DNA of 15,561 nt from JAFGJU01 sp964570935. Its GTDB lineage: Bacteria > Eisenbacteria > RBG-16-71-46 > JAFGJU01. Position 1 is the first letter of the stretch; each line of letters starts with the position of its first letter. The stretch is taken from the NCBI GenBank assembly GCA_964570935.1, contig CAZMZP010000089.1:1-15561 (forward strand), read 5' to 3'. The position numbers and the translations under genes are program-made. The notes under the pieces were generated by a model. The model was not told the origin of the DNA. It made no database searches and worked only from the letters and a program-made list of their open reading frames with translations. Shown in pieces: positions 1-7,280 of the stretch.

Positions 1-8
1 CAGGCAGT

Positions 9-686
9 TCAATCCCTGCTGCTCCTCAGCATCAGCAGTCTTATCAGATGGCTGGCAGTCACCGCGGCGGCTGCCACGTACGTCAGGGCGGCGGCGCTCA
101 GGACTTTTCTCCCGCCTTCCATGTCGCGTGGGTCTACCAGGCCGGCCTTCTCCAACTCGCTCATGGCGTTCCGGCTGGCGTTGAACTCCACCGGCAGAGT
201 TACGAGCTGGAAAACCAGTGCGCCCGCGAACAGCAGTATCCCTATGTCCATCAGTGCATTCATGCGGAAGATGATGCCGGCTATGAACAGCGGGAACGCG
301 GCCATGGTTCCGATGTTGGCGATGGGTACCAGCTGATGCCGCACTCTCAGCGGAGCGTAACCAGTACGATCCTGAATGGCATGCCCGGTCTCGTGAGCCG
401 CTATGCCAAGCGCGGAGACGGAGTTGCCCTCGAAGACGTCCCTCGACAACCTCAACACCTTGGTCCTGGGGTCGTAGTGGTCAGAAAGAACGCCCTCGGC
501 CATTTCGACCTTCACGTCTTCCATGTTGTTCCGGGTCAGAATGGCCCTGGCGACCTCTCTGCCCGTCCTGCCGGAAGAAGAAGGCACCTTCAAGAACTTG
601 TAGTATGTCGACTTGACCTTGTACTGCGCGTAGAAGGCCAGGGCGAGGGCTGGAAGAATCAGTATAAAAGTCGGGTCGAAGAACAT
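9..686 (-). CDS. Membrane-bound zinc metallopeptidase, YugP / Zn_peptidase_2 family
   Basis: 225-residue integral membrane protein. The metalloprotease motif HETGH is at residues 98-102 (H98 and H102 as zinc ligands, E99 as general base). The conserved LPVEFNASR block at about 164-172 supplies E167 as the likely third ligand. Hydrophobic segments lie at about 5-20, 120-140, 147-166 and 198-220, so the active site sits close to the membrane. Length and motif order match the YugP family (neutral zinc metallopeptidases of unclear substrate). The ATG start at 684-686 is preceded on the minus strand by AAAGGA about 10 bases upstream. The gene is transcribed away from the lipoprotein genes, from the TTGACA/TATGCT promoter in the divergent gap. 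The family call is confident; its physiological substrate is not known from the sequence. Confidence 0.93.
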   Translation of the reverse strand: MFFDPTFILILPALALAFYAQYKVKSTYYKFLKVPSSSGRTGREVARAILTRNNMEDVKVEMAEGVLSDHYDPRTKVLRLSRDVFEGNSVSALGIAAHETGHAIQDRTGYAPLRVRHQLVPIANIGTMAAFPLFIAGIIFRMNALMDIGILLFAGALVFQLVTLPVEFNASRNAMSELEKAGLVDPRDMEGGRKVLSAAALTYVAAAAVTASHLIRLLMLRSSRD

Positions 687-780
687 GTCACTTCATTCCT
701 TTCGTCTGGTCCGTGGTTCGTCCAGGAGTGGCTTTCTTGCTTCGCGGCAGGCCGATGGCTGCCTGTGCGTTCGCGCCCCG

Positions 781-810
781 AGCATACCGGAGCCGCCGGG
801 CGCCTGTCAA
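781..810 (-). promoter_or_regulatory. Sigma-70-like promoter for the zinc peptidase gene
   Basis: Read on the minus strand, a perfect -35 TTGACA (complement of 805-810) is followed by an 18-base spacer and a -10 TATGCT (complement of 781-786). Transcription should start near 774, giving a leader of about 88 bases before the ATG at 686. The gap 687-888 holds no gene. For the plus strand I see only weak candidates, such as TTGCGG (about 833) with TATGAC (about 859), so the lipoprotein promoter is not assigned. Confidence 0.7.
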
Positions 811-888
811 TTCGCGAAACGGAACGTTGCGCCTTGCGGTAGAACAGAGTACGGTTGTTATGACACTTAGACAGCGGGGGTAATCCTC

Positions 889-2370
889 ATGAGGCCCACC
901 AGGGTGCCTCTCGTTCTCGCGATCTTCACTCTTATTCTGTTCGTCGCGCTCCTTCAGGGCTGCAGGAAACTGAGGCCCGGCCCGGAGAAGAACTTTGCGC
1001 CCGAGACGTTTCTGACCGGCGTGCCGGTGGAGGACTCGTTCGTGTTCTACCGGGTGAAGCTCTACTGGGCAGGGATGGACCGCGACGGGCGGGTGGTCGG
1101 CTACTACTACTTCATGAGCGACGGCAAGCAGGGTTCCAACGTGAACAGGTGGGTCTGGACCACGAGCTCGGAGGCGGAGTTCACGCTTGCAGCCAACGAC
1201 CCGAACACCCTGTCGCACGTGTTCTACTGCAAGGCCGTGGACGACCGCGGCCTGGAGGATCCGACTCCCGCGTTCCTCTACTTCTACTCTCTGGACACGC
1301 ACCGGCCCATGGTGAAGTTTACCAGGGCTTACGCCGTTACTCCGCAGGCGGAGACTCAGCTCCTGACCGCGGCCACAGAGGATATGCTGACGGACGACGT
1401 GCCCGGTGACACAATCCCGTCCGGCTCCACGGTCTACTTCGCTTGGCAGGGCTGGGACGAGGACACGGGCGGTTACATCACAGGATACCTTTACAAGCTG
1501 AACACGGAGCCGGAGCGCCACAAAGGCGGCCTGGCGGACACGACGTTTTCGACCGTGATGCCCGAGCAGGGCAAATACAGTTTTGAGGTGCTGTCGATAG
1601 ACGACGCGGGTGCCACTACGAAAACCACCGCGGGACACAGCGACACTCTGAGGTATTTCGTGGTGAACCACGACCCCGACACGTGGATCGTTCCACCGTG
1701 CGAGGGCTGCCCCAAGGGTTTTCTTGAAGGGGGGACCGTGCCGCGGCAGGAGGGAGACACGCTGAGACTGGCCGGCGGGCTCACGGCTTCGTTCCAATGG
1801 GGCGGTTGGGACAAGGACGGGGGGCTGGTAGGATGGACGCACCGGTTGACGCGAGAGGGGGGCGGTCCCGCATACTCTTACAAGGACCTGGGTGTTACGA
1901 GTTGGGAGACGGGAGAGTTGGAGAGCGGGAACTACGAGTTCCTGGCCAGGGCGCGCGACAACGAGATAAAGGACGACGGTACGCCGGCGCGGGTCAAGTT
2001 CTACGTGAACTGCGCTCCGTTCTTTGAGGGGCAGAGCCGCTGTTGCGCGTGCCCCGGAGGGGTCCACGAGACGTGCGGCCAGCCTTGCACGAACGTGATA
2101 GTGCAGTTGGAGGACGGCACGGTGTATGATTCCTTGAACTGTGCTGCGTGCGATGTGGAGAGCGGGTCGGCCGCCGAGTACCGCTCGACGCTGAACGGCA
2201 CCGTCGGTTTCTGGAGGGTCTCGCACATCGACATTCTTACCAAGGCGGATGGGTTGAGGGAGGGTTTGAACACGATCGTCATAGAGGCGCGGGACAGGCA
2301 GCCGGACGGCCGCGTTGCCCGGACGGTCAGCACGGCCAGAGAGTTTTACGTGGACGTGACCGTTCCGTAG
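889..2370 (+). CDS. Secreted lipoprotein with repeated WxGxDxDG beta-sandwich-like modules and a Cys-rich C-terminal part
   Basis: 493 residues. A lipoprotein signal peptide spans 1-24, with lipobox LLQG-C and Cys25 as the predicted lipid anchor, so the protein is exported and membrane-tethered. Three similar modules begin near W60 (WAGMDRDGRVVGYYYF), W186 (WQGWDEDTGGYITGYLY) and W304 (WGGWDKDGGLVGW). Each has an aromatic strand with acidic DxDG, then a strand of the type YxFxVxAxDxxG, resembling fibronectin-III/Ig-like surface domains. Ten cysteines cluster at C271, C274, C375, C385, C386, C388, C396, C400, C418 and C421, suggesting disulfides or a metal site. The start ATG has GGGGG eight bases upstream. 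A related lipoprotein follows after 15 bases, so the two are probably co-transcribed and work together at the cell surface. I do not recognise a named family, and no catalytic motif is visible. Confidence 0.85.
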   Translation: MRPTRVPLVLAIFTLILFVALLQGCRKLRPGPEKNFAPETFLTGVPVEDSFVFYRVKLYWAGMDRDGRVVGYYYFMSDGKQGSNVNRWVWTTSSEAEFTLAANDPNTLSHVFYCKAVDDRGLEDPTPAFLYFYSLDTHRPMVKFTRAYAVTPQAETQLLTAATEDMLTDDVPGDTIPSGSTVYFAWQGWDEDTGGYITGYLYKLNTEPERHKGGLADTTFSTVMPEQGKYSFEVLSIDDAGATTKTTAGHSDTLRYFVVNHDPDTWIVPPCEGCPKGFLEGGTVPRQEGDTLRLAGGLTASFQWGGWDKDGGLVGWTHRLTREGGGPAYSYKDLGVTSWETGELESGNYEFLARARDNEIKDDGTPARVKFYVNCAPFFEGQSRCCACPGGVHETCGQPCTNVIVQLEDGTVYDSLNCAACDVESGSAAEYRSTLNGTVGFWRVSHIDILTKADGLREGLNTIVIEARDRQPDGRVARTVSTAREFYVDVTVP

Positions 2371-2385
2371 GTGGAAGTGAGCAGG

Positions 2386-4377
2386 ATGAAACCACAGAGA
2401 GTGTTTTTTGCGGCGCTGTTAGTCTCTCTATCCCTTCTTCTTGTCTTCTGCGGATGCGAGCGCAAGAAGGGCACGGGGCCGTGGAATCAGCGGCCCGGCG
2501 TGCAGCTATCGGGCGGTCCGCCCAACGGCGGCACCGATCACTACGCGGTCCTGTTCCGGTGGTGGGGATGGGACATGGACGGGTACGTGGACCATTTTGT
2601 ATACGCCATAGACGACACTGCGGTCTGGGCCGAGACGAAGTTCTTCGAGGGCTCCTTTTTGTTCAGCGCCGACAGCGTGAGGCCGGGAGGGTACACCGGA
2701 AGGTGGCACACCTTCTACATCAAGGCCGTCGACAACGATGGCGTGGAGTCCTTCCCCGATCAGCTGACGTTCGACGCCACCACCATCGCGCCCAGAACCA
2801 CCATCTCGACTCCCAGGTGTGACGACACGAGGTACACCTGTCAGGGAGCCATGTCGGTGGGCACTTCGTTCAGGGTCATCTGGAGCGGCACGGACCTCGA
2901 CAGCAGGAGTCCGGCGAAGAGGCCCGTGGCATACACGTGGCGCCTGTTCAACACGAGCATCATAAACCCGACGATGGGCGTTGACAACGACAGCCTCCTG
3001 CTGAACACGCCTGACGGAGTCGTGGACCCCACGTCGCACTGGTCCGAGCCCACGCCGCAGACTTCGCTTCAGTTTCAGGATCTCGCCCTGGGCGTGTTCT
3101 GGCAGTTCGCGGTCAGGGCGATTGACGAGGCGGGCGCGATCGAGCCGGGACTGAAGATGAACCGGAACGTCATCTTCTTCAGAACCACGACGTCCACCAT
3201 GGCCCCCCGGCTTTACGTGTCCGAGAGCTACTCCTCGTGGCTCTTCCCGGACAACGGACCCGTCTGGAATCGGGAGGCGGGCGTGCAAGGTTCGCTCGCG
3301 TTCTCGTGGAGGGGTGACGCCAGCCTGTACGGCGGCACAGTATCCGGCTACATATACGGGGTGGACATAGACGACCTGTCCGACCCGGAGCAGTGGGAGG
3401 GAGACTGGAACGGCAGCATCAGGGGCGCCACCGTCCATTTTGACGTGCCTGGTCCGCACTACCTGTACGTGAAGGTGAAAGACAACGCCGACGTGGAAAC
3501 GCTCGGGATAGTCGAGATGGAGATACTGGACTTCGAGTTCGACAGGGGTGTCCTGTACGTGGACGACTACTTCGATATGCTGCCCTCGGACCTCACGCAC
3601 GACAACCTGAGAGAAGCGATCCTGCGCTGCGCGATGGAAGTCTCCGACACGGTGGACGTGTTCAACTGCTGCGCCCCGGGTCCCAACAACCAGCCGCGGG
3701 AGCTCCCCGATATCATCCTGTGCCCGTCCCTTGCCCAAGTGTCCAGGTACAAACTCATCATCTGGGACGCGGACGCCACCCGGAATTCGTTCAGAGGCGG
3801 CCTGTGGAGCGCCCTCCAGAACAACGTTCTGAACACTTATCTCAGGGCCGGCGGCTCGCTGTGGCTCTTCGGCGTGAGCTCCCTGCGGGGCAGCGCCCCA
3901 GTGCCGGGGAGCTTCCTGTATGGGACGGCTCCCTCCGCGACCCACTTCGCGTCCATCTTCCTGAAGGTGTCCGGCGCAGTCGACATGGTCCCGTTTCTCA
4001 AGTACCAGACCCGCGGCGACGCGTTCAGGGGGGCCTGGCCCGACAGGGCCGAGGCGGGCGACAAGTTCCCGTCTCTGGACGCTCTCGACTATTCCCTTGG
4101 AGGGATCGACGCCGCCTACGGGTTGTCCAGGGTAGAGACAATCATGACGGCCATGCAGGACCCGGACGTCTCCCAGAGACCCGACACGGTCTATTACTAC
4201 AAGGCCAACTACCCGACCTCGACGTTCAACATGAAGGTCTGCGCAGTCAGATACCACGACGCCTTCAGCGGCTCGAAGGTGTTTTGGATGGGATTCCCCA
4301 TTCATTACTTCTTTGTGCCCAAGGCGGAGTCGCTGGTTTGCGCCGTGGTCGACTGGGTATTCGACGGCCAGCCCTGA
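2386..4377 (+). CDS. Secreted lipoprotein: WxGxDxDG modules plus C-terminal GATase-like alpha/beta domain
   Basis: 663 residues from ATG 2386. An in-frame GTG at 2371 would add five residues ahead of the signal peptide and is less likely. The signal peptide is followed by FCG-C, with Cys24 the predicted lipid anchor; Phe at -3 makes this lipobox atypical. Modules like those of the preceding gene start near W60 (WGWDMDGYVDHFVY), W166 (WSGTDLDS) and W308 (WRGDASLYGGTVSGYIY), each followed by an A/VxDxxG strand. From about residue 385 the protein changes to an alpha/beta pattern: VLYVDDYFD, then YKLIIWDAD, LNTYLRAGGSLWLFG and finally FWMGFPIHYFF. This resembles glutamine-amidotransferase-like or DUF4350-type domains in secreted proteins. 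I see no clear catalytic Cys-His-Glu triad, so it may be binding rather than enzymatic. Lies 15 bases after the related lipoprotein; function unknown. Confidence 0.85.
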   Translation: MKPQRVFFAALLVSLSLLLVFCGCERKKGTGPWNQRPGVQLSGGPPNGGTDHYAVLFRWWGWDMDGYVDHFVYAIDDTAVWAETKFFEGSFLFSADSVRPGGYTGRWHTFYIKAVDNDGVESFPDQLTFDATTIAPRTTISTPRCDDTRYTCQGAMSVGTSFRVIWSGTDLDSRSPAKRPVAYTWRLFNTSIINPTMGVDNDSLLLNTPDGVVDPTSHWSEPTPQTSLQFQDLALGVFWQFAVRAIDEAGAIEPGLKMNRNVIFFRTTTSTMAPRLYVSESYSSWLFPDNGPVWNREAGVQGSLAFSWRGDASLYGGTVSGYIYGVDIDDLSDPEQWEGDWNGSIRGATVHFDVPGPHYLYVKVKDNADVETLGIVEMEILDFEFDRGVLYVDDYFDMLPSDLTHDNLREAILRCAMEVSDTVDVFNCCAPGPNNQPRELPDIILCPSLAQVSRYKLIIWDADATRNSFRGGLWSALQNNVLNTYLRAGGSLWLFGVSSLRGSAPVPGSFLYGTAPSATHFASIFLKVSGAVDMVPFLKYQTRGDAFRGAWPDRAEAGDKFPSLDALDYSLGGIDAAYGLSRVETIMTAMQDPDVSQRPDTVYYYKANYPTSTFNMKVCAVRYHDAFSGSKVFWMGFPIHYFFVPKAESLVCAVVDWVFDGQP

Positions 4378-4417
4378 TTCCACGGGGGCATCGCCCGACA
4401 CCGCCGGCGCACCGCCC

Positions 4418-4435
4418 GCGGGCGTCGTCGCCCGC
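4418..4435 (+). terminator. GC-rich hairpin after the lipoprotein pair, possible terminator
   Basis: Perfect 7-bp stem GCGGGCG / CGCCCGC with loop TCGT, 41 bases after the lipoprotein stop. No T-tract follows, so it is at best a weak or non-canonical intrinsic terminator. Confidence 0.35.
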
Positions 4436-4452
4436 CCTGCCCGCGCGCTTCC

Positions 4453-4481
4453 TTGACATGAGAGCGCCGCTGTTCTAATCT
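4453..4481 (+). promoter_or_regulatory. Sigma-70-like promoter for the rsmI-led operon
   Basis: Perfect -35 TTGACA at 4453-4458. Two overlapping -10 readings are possible: TCTAAT (4474-4479, 15-base spacer, five of six consensus bases) or TAATCT (4476-4481, 17-base spacer). It lies about 110 bases before the chosen rsmI start and is the only convincing promoter I see ahead of the eleven-gene run, so it may drive much of it. The gap 4378-4592 contains this promoter and the preceding hairpin and no gene. Confidence 0.6.
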
Positions 4482-4592
4482 CCCCCCGACATTGAACGCG
4501 CCGGCTCGGCACGCCCTAATCCATAGGGCGGCCACGCATTCCGTATGCGAGAGCTCGTCGAGCGACGGCGGGCGGAGGGAAACGACAGGCAA

Positions 4593-5375
4593 ATGGGCAC
4601 GGGGACGGGCAAGCTCTACCTGGTTGCCACGCCCATCGGCAACCTTGAGGACATAACGCTGAGGGCGTTGCGCGTGCTCAGGAACGCCGCGCTGATAGCG
4701 GCCGAGGACACCAGGCGCACCGCCAAGCTCCTGGCGCGGTATAAGATAAGAAAACCGATGGTCAGCTACCACGACTTCAACAAGCAGCGAGCGGCGCCGG
4801 GCCTTGTCAAGAGAATGGAGCAAGGCGAGGACATCGCGCTCGTCTCCGACGCGGGCAGCCCCGGGATATCCGACCCGGGGTTTCACCTCGTGAACATGGC
4901 GATAGCCGGCGGCATCCAGGTAGTACCCGTTCCCGGGCCGTCGTCAGTCATCTGCGCGCTCCAGGTGTCCGGCCTGCCGACAGACAGCTTCTCCTTCGAA
5001 GGCTTCCTGCCCAGGAAAAAGGGCAAGCGAGGCGCCAGGATGGAGAAGCTGGCGGAAGAGGCCAGCACGATGGTGTTCTTCGAGTCGCCGAACCGGCTCG
5101 CGACAACGGTTTCGGAGCTTCTGGAGTCGTTCGGGGACAGGCGCATCGCCGTCTGCAGGGAGCTCACGAAGGTGTACGAGGAAGTGACGCGCACCAGCCT
5201 GTCCTCGGCGGCGAAGGAGCTGGCCGGCAGGACGGTAAAAGGCGAGGTAGTGCTGGTCGTGGAAGGAAAGCGGAAGCAGAAACGGGCGACTCGAGAGGGC
5301 ACAGTCCGAGAGGGGACGGCACGGAATGGAACGGTTCGAGGCGAGCCAGCTCGAGAGGGGACGGTCGAAGAATGA
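4593..5375 (+). CDS. rsmI: 16S rRNA (cytidine-1402-2'-O)-methyltransferase RsmI
   Basis: 260 residues from ATG 4593. RsmI uses S-adenosylmethionine to 2'-O-methylate C1402 in the decoding centre of 16S rRNA. Diagnostic tetrapyrrole-methylase-fold motifs appear in order: LVATPIGNLEDIT near the N-terminus, AEDTR, VSDAGSPGISDPG, PGPSSV, FEGFLPRK, ESPNRL and CRELTKVYEE. An upstream in-frame ATG at 4545 would add 16 charged residues before the usual N-terminus and has no ribosome site; ATG 4593 has GGAGGG 13 bases upstream. The last 30 residues are unusual: a five-residue repeat of the REGTV type, encoded by a 15-bp minisatellite, replaces the normal short tail. The stop overlaps the next gene by ATGA, implying translational coupling. 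The core identification is very secure. Confidence 0.95.
   Translation: MGTGTGKLYLVATPIGNLEDITLRALRVLRNAALIAAEDTRRTAKLLARYKIRKPMVSYHDFNKQRAAPGLVKRMEQGEDIALVSDAGSPGISDPGFHLVNMAIAGGIQVVPVPGPSSVICALQVSGLPTDSFSFEGFLPRKKGKRGARMEKLAEEASTMVFFESPNRLATTVSELLESFGDRRIAVCRELTKVYEEVTRTSLSSAAKELAGRTVKGEVVLVVEGKRKQKRATREGTVREGTARNGTVRGEPAREGTVEE
5292..5366 (+). repeat. 15-bp in-frame minisatellite in the 3' end of rsmI (five units)
   Basis: Five consecutive 15-base units start at 5292, 5307, 5322, 5337 and 5352. They encode REGTV, REGTA, RNGTV, RGEPA and REGTV. Units 2 and 5 share CGAGAGGGGACGG exactly. The G-rich core GAGGGGA of the last unit lies about 10 bases before the ATG of the next gene (5372), so it can double as its ribosome binding site. 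Period and frame were read directly. Confidence 0.85.
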
Positions 5376-5953
5376 AGGGAATGCTCAAAGAAAAAGGCAG
5401 GTTCCTCGTGGTTCCGATCGGAAGAGCGCTCGTGAAGATGGGCCTCACTGCCGAGGCGCTCACGGCGCTGGGCCTTCTGGTCGCGGCAGGCGCCGGAGGC
5501 CTTTTTGCCACAGGCCATCTGAAGTCGGGCGCGCTGCTGGTGCTCCTGGCTGGTCTGCTGGACAGCGCCGACGGCACGGTGGCCCGTCTAAGGGGCACGG
5601 TCAGCCCGGCCGGCGCCTTCATGGACTCGGCGGTTGACAGATATTGCGAAGCTATAATATTTTGTGGACTTCTGGTACATTATCTCACGCTCGCGAACCG
5701 CGGCCTGGCGCTGCTCACGTTCGTGGCCCTGTGCGGCGCGTTCTTCGTGAGCTACACGAGGGCCAGACTGGAAGGCCTCGGCAAGGAATGCCGGGTCGGT
5801 TTACTGGAACGAGAAGACCGTGTTATAGTGCTCGCCCTGGGGGGCTTTCTCGGCGATCCGGGCGTCCAGGTGGCGCTGTGGGTGCTGGCTGTTTTCTCGC
5901 ACTTCACGGCCATCCAGCGCATGCGGTACGCCGTAAGGGTTCTGAAAGACTAG
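5372..5953 (+). CDS. CDP-alcohol phosphatidyltransferase, probably phosphatidylinositol-phosphate synthase-like
   Basis: 193-residue polytopic membrane enzyme. It carries the complete CDP-alcohol phosphotransferase signature D-x2-DG-x2-AR-x8-G-x3-D-x3-D: D64, D67, G68, A71, R72, G81, D85 and D89. The four Asp bind metal and the CDP-diacylglycerol substrate. Hydrophobic segments at about 28-47, 52-64, 92-108, 110-128 and 148-172 fit the usual six-helix fold. The family makes phosphatidylglycerol-phosphate, phosphatidylserine or phosphatidylinositol-phosphate. The next gene is inositol-3-phosphate synthase, which favours inositol-1-phosphate as acceptor, as in actinobacterial PIP synthase and archaeal AIP synthase. 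The acceptor is inferred from context only; PgsA-like activity remains possible. Starts inside the rsmI stop (ATGA), with a ribosome site supplied by the last minisatellite unit. Confidence 0.88.
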   Translation: MKGMLKEKGRFLVVPIGRALVKMGLTAEALTALGLLVAAGAGGLFATGHLKSGALLVLLAGLLDSADGTVARLRGTVSPAGAFMDSAVDRYCEAIIFCGLLVHYLTLANRGLALLTFVALCGAFFVSYTRARLEGLGKECRVGLLEREDRVIVLALGGFLGDPGVQVALWVLAVFSHFTAIQRMRYAVRVLKD

Positions 5954-5971
5954 GCCGCCGCCCAGGACGGT

Positions 5972-5988
5972 GCAGGGCAATGCCCTGC
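5972..5988 (+). other. Perfect hairpin in the phosphatidyltransferase-INO1 gap
   Basis: GCAGGGC / GCCCTGC, 7-bp stem with a three-base loop (AAT), 18 bases after the stop. There is no T-tract. It could be a weak terminator/attenuator or an mRNA-processing site. Confidence 0.4.
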
Positions 5989-6046
5989 GCGGCGACGGGC
6001 AGTGCAAGAGGGCCTCGCCCGCGAGACGAAACCAACGGAGGCTTAG

Positions 6047-7159
6047 ATGTCCAAGGTGAGAGTGGCGATAATCGGTGTGGGTAACTGCGCTTCCTCCTTC
6101 GTTCAGGGGGTCCATTTCTACCGGAACGCCAAGGAGACTGATTTCGTGCCGGGGCTGATGCACGTGAACCTCGGCGGCTATCACGTCAACGACATAGAAT
6201 TCAGCGCGGCCATAGACATCGACAGGAACAAGGTAGGCAAGGACCTGAGCGAAGCCATCTTCACCTGGCCCAACAATACGTTCAAGTTCTGTGATGTGCC
6301 CAAGATGGGCGTGCCCGTGCGGCGGGGCATGACGCACGACGGCCTGGGCTACTACCTCTCGAAGATAATCCAGAAGGCCCCGGGCGCGACCGCGGACATA
6401 GTGGGTCTTCTCAGGGAGACCAAGACCGACGTCGTCGTGAACTACCTGCCCGTCGGGAGCGAAGAGGCAACGAAGTGGTACGTGGAGCAGATCCTCGAGG
6501 CGGGCTGCGGGTTCGTGAACGCGATCCCCGTCTTCATCGCGAGGGAACGTTACTGGCAGAAGCGTTTCGAGAAGCGCGGCCTTCCGGTGATAGGCGACGA
6601 CATCAAGTCGCAGGTCGGTGCCACGATAGTGCACAGGGTGCTGACGCGGTTGTTTCTCGACAGGGGTGTCCGGCTGGAGCGGACGAGTCAGCTCAACGTG
6701 GGAGGCAACACCGACTTCCTGAACATGCTCGAACGCTCGCGTCTCGAGTCCAAGAAGATCTCCAAGACCTGCGCCGTGACCTCCCAGCTGGACTACGACA
6801 TAGGCGCCAAGAACGTGCACATCGGCCCCAGCGACTACGTGGAGTGGCTGGACGACAGGAAGTGGGCCTACATAAGGCTGGAGGGCAGGACGTTCGGGGA
6901 CGTGCCACTCAACGTCGAGCTCAAGCTGGAGGTGTGGGATTCGCCCAACTCCGCCGGTGTGATAATAGACTCCGTACGCTGCTGCAAGCTGGCCATGGAC
7001 AGCGGGCTTTCGGGCGCCATCATAGGCCCCTGCGCCTACTTCAAGAAGTCTCCTCCGGTGCAGTACACGGACGAGGAGGCGCGCAAGCTCGTAGAGGACT
7101 TCATCAAGAAACACGGCAGGAAGAAGGCGCCTAAACGCCGGGGCCGGAGCAAGGCCTGA
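6047..7159 (+). CDS. ino1: Inositol-3-phosphate synthase (INO1), short prokaryotic type
   Basis: 370 residues. Converts glucose-6-phosphate to 1D-myo-inositol-3-phosphate with NAD as catalytic cofactor, in the cytoplasm. The N-terminal Rossmann motif is VAIIGVGNCASSFVQG. Further conserved INO1 blocks are NYLPVGSEEA, NAIPVFIA, GDDIKSQVGATI, NVGGNTDFLNM, the lysine-bearing SKKISKT, and the C-terminal ELKLEVWDSPNSAG and LSGAIIGPCAYFKKSPP. The length is that of the bacterial/archaeal form, not the ~530-residue eukaryotic one. ATG 6047 has GGAGG seven bases upstream. It follows a CDP-alcohol phosphatidyltransferase by 93 bases; together they point to inositol phospholipid formation. The last 20 residues are a basic tail (KKAPKRRGRSK). 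Identification is secure. Confidence 0.95.
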   Translation: MSKVRVAIIGVGNCASSFVQGVHFYRNAKETDFVPGLMHVNLGGYHVNDIEFSAAIDIDRNKVGKDLSEAIFTWPNNTFKFCDVPKMGVPVRRGMTHDGLGYYLSKIIQKAPGATADIVGLLRETKTDVVVNYLPVGSEEATKWYVEQILEAGCGFVNAIPVFIARERYWQKRFEKRGLPVIGDDIKSQVGATIVHRVLTRLFLDRGVRLERTSQLNVGGNTDFLNMLERSRLESKKISKTCAVTSQLDYDIGAKNVHIGPSDYVEWLDDRKWAYIRLEGRTFGDVPLNVELKLEVWDSPNSAGVIIDSVRCCKLAMDSGLSGAIIGPCAYFKKSPPVQYTDEEARKLVEDFIKKHGRKKAPKRRGRSKA

Positions 7160-7167
7160 CCGCGGCA

Positions 7168-7197
7168 CCCGGTCGCGCGCTCAAGGCGCGTTCCGGG
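7168..7197 (+). other. Composite GC hairpin in the INO1-tmk gap
   Basis: Outer pairing CCCGG (7168-7172) with CCGGG (7193-7197), inner pairing CGCGC (7176-7180) with GCGCG (7186-7190), loop TCAAG. No T-tract follows. The 121-base gap otherwise holds only the tmk ribosome site. Confidence 0.35.
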
Positions 7198-7280
7198 CAG
7201 GCGAGGCCCTCGGCGGACGTTGCGCCGGCCGCGCCCGCGCTTCACATCCTGCTCCCCCGGGAACCTCAACGAGGAATCAC

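Noticed and set aside
684..693. Three-codon ATG AAG TGA reading frame just upstream of the zinc peptidase start (minus strand)
   Set aside because: Only one base from the A/G-rich ribosome site and too short to judge; no evidence that it is translated.
688..4512. Long minus-strand open frames (688-2226 and 2506-4512) opposite the lipoproteins
   Set aside because: The plus-strand products have signal peptides, lipoboxes and internal repeats; the antisense translations are Arg/His/Val-rich and motif-free, as expected for GC-rich shadows.
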